Shown here piece after piece: positions 58,836-64,000 of a stretch of DNA of 64,000 bases. Origin of the DNA: Tragulus kanchil (Eukaryota > Chordata > Mammalia > Artiodactyla > Tragulidae); contig JAIOJX010000028.1 of NCBI GenBank assembly GCA_022376925.1, forward strand, positions 68,537,001 to 68,601,000, read 5' to 3'. Each line of letters opens with the position of its first letter. Position 1 is the stretch's first letter. The notes below the pieces were generated by a model, which saw nothing but the letters and a program-made list of their open reading frames with translations, was not told the origin of the DNA and did not search any database. The position numbers were made by a program, and so were the translations under genes.

Positions 58836-61151
58836 CCAGAAAACAAAGTGAGGACGAAGTTGAATAGAGACTAATCAGCCACATTGGTGAATTAGACAGA
58901 TGGGAATAAGAGCTCAGAAGCTTATCCTCTTCCTACCAATAATTCTGACTTTTACTCCTATTAATTAGTAGATTTGTAGACTGTTTCTAGGAGAATCAGA
59001 GCACCTGGATCCTCATAATTCATTTTTAGAATTGTCATGTTGCAGTCTAACAACTCATGCTAATAAGTATTACAGATAGTTTCTCAAAAAAATTCCTAAC
59101 TTCTGCATCTGCCAGCCTACCTCCTTTTTCTTAGCTTTGTATCTGGCTGCTCTCAAGTGCTATTACACAGGCAATTCAACCATCTAACCTGGAACTGAAT
59201 TGAGACACATTGATTTGGTTTACCAATTATTAGATCAATAGCTAATAAATAATGAAGGAAATAATGCCAAAGAAAATTTATTTTTATTCTGTATAAAATA
59301 GTACTTATTTGTAAGTAAGTAAATTCTTGGCTAACATAGCGTGTTGATTTTAGTAAAACTTTGTAGGTCAGTCAGTCCTGCTATGACTACAGTGTTTTTT
59401 TTAATTAAAAATTAAGATATAAAAGAAAAAGTTTCAAGAATAGTTCAGGAATTGCTTATTTATCTTAAAAATTTTTATTTTTAAAACTTCCAAGCACAGC
59501 AGTGCATCAGAGTCCGCATGGCAAAAAGCACTTCTCACACTGCACAAGCTGTGAAAGTCACACATTTCGTTAAAATAGGCATCTCTGAGCAAAGCACCAA
59601 GTCCCACAAGCAGACGTGAGGGAGAAAGGAGTCTCTGGAAAAGCAGTTATTCCCTAGAGATCCTGAGTTAGCTGCTTTCAGCTGCAAAAATTCCCTATTA
59701 ATGTTTTGTTATCCTCAGGTCCCCTCAGCTGTCATTAAGTAATAACTACTCTTGGAGCTTTGAAAATGGATTTTAAAATTTGTGGGGATAGAATGGGAGG
59801 AGCAGAGATGGGAAATAGTCCAAAGAGCCATGGAATGATGGAGGGAGTCATATTAACCTTCTACCAAGAGTACTTCATCAGGGGTGAAGGAAGAAAGTCC
59901 TCTTCTCAACAAATTTAAGAGCAGAAGGGACTTAAACAAAAATTGAGGCAGCAAAGAAATTTTCTTTTAAAGATATTTGCAACAATTCTTTGATCCAGAA
60001 AACAAAGTGAGGACGAAGTTGAATAGAGACTAATCAGCCACATTGGTGAATTAGACAGATGGGAATAAGAGCTCAGAAGCTTATCCTCTTCCTACCAATA
60101 ATTCTGACTTTTACTCCTATTAATTAGTAGATTTGTAGACTGTTTCTAGGAGAATCAGAGCACCTGGATCCTCATAATTCATTTTTAGAATTGTCATGTT
60201 GCAGTCTAACAACTCATGCTAATAAGTATTACAGATAGTTTCTCAAAAAAATTCCTAACTTCTGCATCTGCCAGCCTACCTCCTTTTTCTTAGCTTTGTA
60301 TCTGGCTGCTCTCAAGTGCTATTACACAGGCAATTCAACCATCTAACCTGGAACTGAATTGAGACACATTGATTTGGTTTACCAATTATTAGATCAATAG
60401 CTAATAAATAATGAAGGAAATAATGCCAAAGAAAATTTATTTTTATTCTGTATAAAATAGTACTTATTTGTAAGTAAGTAAATTCTTGGCTAACATAGCG
60501 TGTTGATTTTAGTAAAACTTTGTAGGTCAGTCAGTCCTGCTATGACTACAGTGTTTTTTTTAATTAAAAATTAAGATATAAAAGAAAAAGTTTCAAGAAT
60601 AGTTCAGGAATTGCTTATTTATCTTAAAATTTTTATTTTAAAACTTCCAAGCACAGCAGTGCATCAGAGTCCGCATGGCAAAAAGCACTTCTCACACTGC
60701 ACAAGCTGTGAAAGTCACACATTTCGTTAAAATAGGCATCTCTGAGCAAAGCACCAAGTCCCACAAGCAGACGTGAGGGAGAAAGGAGTCTCTGGAAAAG
60801 CAGTTATTCCCTAGAGATCCTGAGTTAGCTGCTTTCAGCTGCAAAAATTCCCTATTAATGTTTTGTTATCCTCAGGTCCCCTCAGCTGTCATTAAGTAAT
60901 AACTACTCTTGGAGCTTTGAAAATGGATTTTAAAATTTGTGGGGATAGAATGGGAGGAGCAGAGATGGGAAATAGTCCAAAGAGCCATGGAATGATGGAG
61001 GGAGTCATATTAACCTTCTACCAAGAGTACTTCATCAGGGGTGAAGGAAGAAAGTCCTCTTCTCAACAAATTTAAGAACGCAGAAGGGACTTAAACAAAA
61101 ATTGAGGCAGCAAAGAAATTTTCTTTTTAAAGATATTTGCAACAATTCTTT
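58836..61151. repeat. Direct duplication 22 (58836-59991 and 59995-61151)
   Basis: Offset 1159-1160, with run-length differences ('ttaaaaatttttatttttaaaac' shortened in the second copy, 'aagagcag' versus 'aagaacgcag', 'ttttcttttaaag' versus 'tttctttttaaag'). Three bases separate the copies, within shared 'ttt/ccagaa' context. The unit contains a GC-richer block (59490-59720) that I cannot assign. Confidence 0.95.
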
Positions 61152-61860
61152 AAAAATGCAAATAGTTATTTTTTGCTTGTAAAGTTAAAATGTGTCTCTA
61201 ATTGAAATGTGTGTGGGAAGTGCAGAAAACGTTAACAAAAATAAAATGAATAATCCTATACTAAGAGATATAAATATTGAAGTGAACTTGTTTCAGAAAT
61301 AGGAATGTGTATTATCTCTGTAAATTCACATTTTATACATATAGAAATGGCCAAGTATAATGATGAATATTTGAATATATGTATAAATATATATCATATA
61401 TACCTTTTTAAACTTAAATTCTTAAAACATTCAGTTTTCACACATGTATAGTCACTGTGTTCACCTAGGTAAAAGGCTTAATTTAGAAAATTTAGTTTAC
61501 TTGACAAAGAAATGAAAGGGAAATCTAATGATCAATATTAAAACATTTCATAAAACATTTTTACATTGGTTTTGTAATTATGGATATTATTCTCTATTTA
61601 ACACATTTCATTATTCAGTATCTTCCATTGAATAACTCATTTTCCCCCATTCTTGAGCATTTATTTTGATATCTACTTCATCAAAATTCTATTTTTAAGT
61701 GGCTATTTTAGAAATACAAAAGAAATGTTTCCTAAAAGTTTACATATATATAATTATTTATCATTGTTATCACACATACAAAATAAACCTTTTAGGTTCT
61801 AAGATTTGTGAGTTTTTCAATGTGAAAATTCAACACTTGGTTCTCTATTCTTTTGAACAT
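61152..61860. other. Undoubled AT-rich sequence, nothing recognised
   Basis: Very AT-rich with short TA-rich runs near 61374-61400. No gene or repeat family named. Confidence 0.45.
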
Positions 61861-61861
61861 T

Positions 61862-62690
61862 AATATTTTATTTTCTTATTGAAGTATATTTAAGCTACAA
61901 TATTATGTAAGCTTCAGATATACAGTACAGTGATTCATAGCTTATAAAATATAAACTAAAACTTCTATAATGTAAACTTACAAAATATTGACTATTTACA
62001 TTGAGTGTAGATATATCCTTGTAGCTTACTTTATACATAAAAGTTTGTACCTCTTAATTTCCTAACCCTACACTCCCTGTCTACTTTTCCTTTTTTCTGA
62101 TGATCACTAGTTCTCTATTCCTGTGAGTCTGCTTCTTTTTTTTATATTCACTTTTTTATTTTTTGGATTTCACATGTAAGTGATCTTACAATATTTGTGT
62201 TTGTCAGATTTATATCACTCAGCATAATACCCTACATGTCTATTCATGTTGCTGCAAATGGCAGATTTTCATTTTTAAGGTTGAGTAGCATTCCATTGTG
62301 TATATATATACCACATCTTTTTTAATCCATTCATCTTTTGATGGATATTTAGGTTGTTTCTATATCTTGGCAATTGTAAATAATGGCACTGTGGATACTG
62401 GTACAAATGTATCTTTTTAAATAGTGTTTTTCTTATTAGATACATACCCAGAAGTAGACTTTCTGGATCATGTGGTAATTCAATTGTTAGTTTCTTGAGG
62501 AACTTCCATAATGGTTTCCATAGTGGCTGCACCAATTTCCATTCCCACCAACAATGTACATAGACTCTGTTTTCTGTACAGCATTTGCTATTTGTATTGT
62601 TTTTGACGATAGCCATTCTGATGGGTGTGAGGTGATGTTTCACTGTGCTTTTGATTTACATTTCCCTTCTAGCATTAATGTTAAAAAAAT
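61862..62690 (-). mobile_element. L1 3'-region fragment, antisense
   Basis: Antisense L1 landmarks: 'tatattcacttttttatttt', 'catgttgctgcaaatggcag', 'gtagcattccattgtgtata', 'caccaatttccattcccacc', 'gatgggtgtgaggtgatgtt'. The 122-codon minus-strand open frame (62275-62643) is part of this remnant and has no start or domain to support a gene. Confidence 0.82.
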
Positions 62691-63595
62691 CTAAAGTCAG
62701 CATACTTTTTCCTTTGCAGGTAAAATAAAACTAATTCTTTTAAGGAAAAATTGCAAAACTAAAAAATTGTTGTCAGGGCTCTTTTTCCTGCTTTCCTCTC
62801 CCTACCCTCAAGTCTAAGTTAACAGAAGAAAACTATAACATATTCAGTGTGGACTGCTGCAGGCTGGGAAAAACTCATTGCTGATGATAACCCAACAGGA
62901 GACAATATATTTATACCAGCCCTGAACTTTTCCTTCCTTGAAGTTAAAGCAGACAATATATGCAAAAATGTAAGCAACTCATTATATCAGCTTGTGATAT
63001 AAAGTCTAAATTTAAGGCTGGCAAAATGTACTACTTTGCTAAATGGTAAAATTGGGAGGACTTTAAATGACCTAACCACATGTTCTCCTTTCTACTCTTT
63101 TACAAAAGGAACCCCTTAGCCAAACAGGCCTCCCTACTAAAAGGACAAAGCACAGCACCTGTTTATCCCTGAGGAGTGGATTTCAGCCTACTGAATTATT
63201 CAAACAAAGCAATCATATCCTCCTGTGGGGACCAGGGAGAGCCGACTCTATTGGTTCTCAAAGCTTGCCTCCCAGAGTCCCTGTTTTCTCTGTTCTCAAG
63301 TGTAACCCTGAGGTCTCCTGTGTGGTATTTGATGTCCTTCTCCTCCTGACTGTAGCATACATGTCTTTCCAGGGTCAGGTATAATGTATTTGGCCACCCT
63401 ATAATCCCTCAAATAGGGATCCGTCCCTCATTAATGGGGTGAATAAGGTGTGATGAAAAATGGGTCACTCTTACAATTCAAAACCATTTTCAGGACTGAC
63501 TACCTGTGTATCTCTTTTGGCAAATAGAACACTATAATCCCTTCTGAATTTCTTTTGAATTATGTGTGGACATCTAATCTCCCTTCTGTTCTAAA
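62691..63595. other. Intergenic sequence, nothing recognised
   Basis: Undoubled, with a somewhat GC-richer middle (63100-63400). I cannot assign a repeat family, and no credible open frame is present. Confidence 0.45.
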
Positions 63596-63596
63596 G

Positions 63597-63985
63597 TTTT
63601 CCTTCACTTAAATTTTTATTGAGTAACTATTTGATCCTAGAAATGTATAAAGGTACTGATAAAATAGTTGTGAATAAGAAAAGACAAAAATCATGTGCTT
63701 ATTGAGCTTTTATGTTAGAGAAAGACAATAAAAACTAACAATATAAGGTTAAGATACAGTGTGTGAGATAGCAGTGTGTATCAGAAAGCAGGGAGATAAA
63801 AACTGTGAAGATGTGTAGCTATAGGTTTAGTAGGGTGATGTTAGAGCTCTGACCTGGAAAAGGGTAGGGGAAAACCACAAGGATATCCCAGGAAGAATTC
63901 CAGCTAGAGGGAAAAGCACATAGAAAATCCTGCAAGTAAAAGAATGTGTGACTTTTCACCTTGAATACTTAGATTATTAGTTGGA
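63597..63985 (-). mobile_element. L2 LINE remnant, antisense
   Basis: Antisense L2 pattern: 'tttattgagtaactatttga', 'aagacaaaaatcatgtgctt', 'attgagcttttatgttagag', 'aaagacaataaaaactaaca', 'ggatatcccaggaagaattc', 'cagctagagggaaaagcaca'. Old and diverged; it may run to the window edge. Confidence 0.7.
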
Positions 63986-64000
63986 TCTCCATTTCTTTGC

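Noticed and set aside
1..61151. Satellite or higher-order tandem array
   Set aside because: The roughly 1.1-kb units do not resemble each other; each is only doubled locally.

Overview
The window looks like non-coding nuclear DNA of a ruminant artiodactyl. I see many tRNA-Glu-derived SINEs of two ruminant/cetartiodactyl types (Bov-tA-like and CHR-like), fragments of L1 LINEs (one with a bovine-type L1 3' end), old L2 and MIR pieces, a probable solo LTR and one 80-bp mariner-type MITE. No protein-coding gene, rRNA, functional tRNA or CRISPR array can be supported. The open reading frames are 60-250 codons, mostly inside SINEs, LINEs or low-complexity DNA, and several run across artificial joins. 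I recognised no BovB LINE or Bov-A2 dimer. With a young-looking CHR-derived SINE, this hints weakly at a ruminant outside the well-known bovids (a tragulid is one guess, low confidence).

The dominant structure is a series of 22 direct duplications, each present as two nearly identical head-to-tail copies with an offset of 1.05-1.20 kb. The first copies begin near 1, 3890, 5894, 8074, 12668, 14629, 16633, 18725, 20673, 22620, 24956, 28228, 31242, 33477, 35800, 37821, 39955, 42114, 44371, 51426, 55747 and 58836. Every unit has a different sequence, so this is not a satellite. Adding the offsets gives about 24.5 kb of redundant sequence, so the underlying locus is probably about 39.5 kb. At many joins the last 15-80 bp of the first copy is a garbled, shortened version of what correctly follows the second copy, and in a few the start of the second copy is garbled instead. 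Together with the narrow unit length and the roughly 2-kb spacing of units, this points to a long-read assembly in which overlapping consensus blocks were concatenated instead of merged. That is an inference, but the pattern itself is read directly from the sequence.

Layout: 1-10210 holds four duplications, two CHR-like SINEs and two Bov-tA-like SINEs. 10210-12670 is undoubled, with a CHR-derived SINE on each strand and a Bov-tA. 12668-27134 is an almost continuous chain of seven duplications with Bov-tA copies and a MIR. 27135-31240 has L1 3' ends and one duplication. 31242-38066 has the probable LTR, a CHR-derived SINE (doubled) and the mariner MITE. 38640-47350 is mostly antisense L1 sequence, doubled piecewise. 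46573-51425 is undoubled with two CHR-derived SINEs and otherwise unrecognised AT-rich DNA. 51426-61151 has three duplications, a CHR-derived SINE with a 19-bp target-site duplication, L2, L1 and MIR remnants. 61152-64000 is undoubled, with antisense L1 and L2 fragments.
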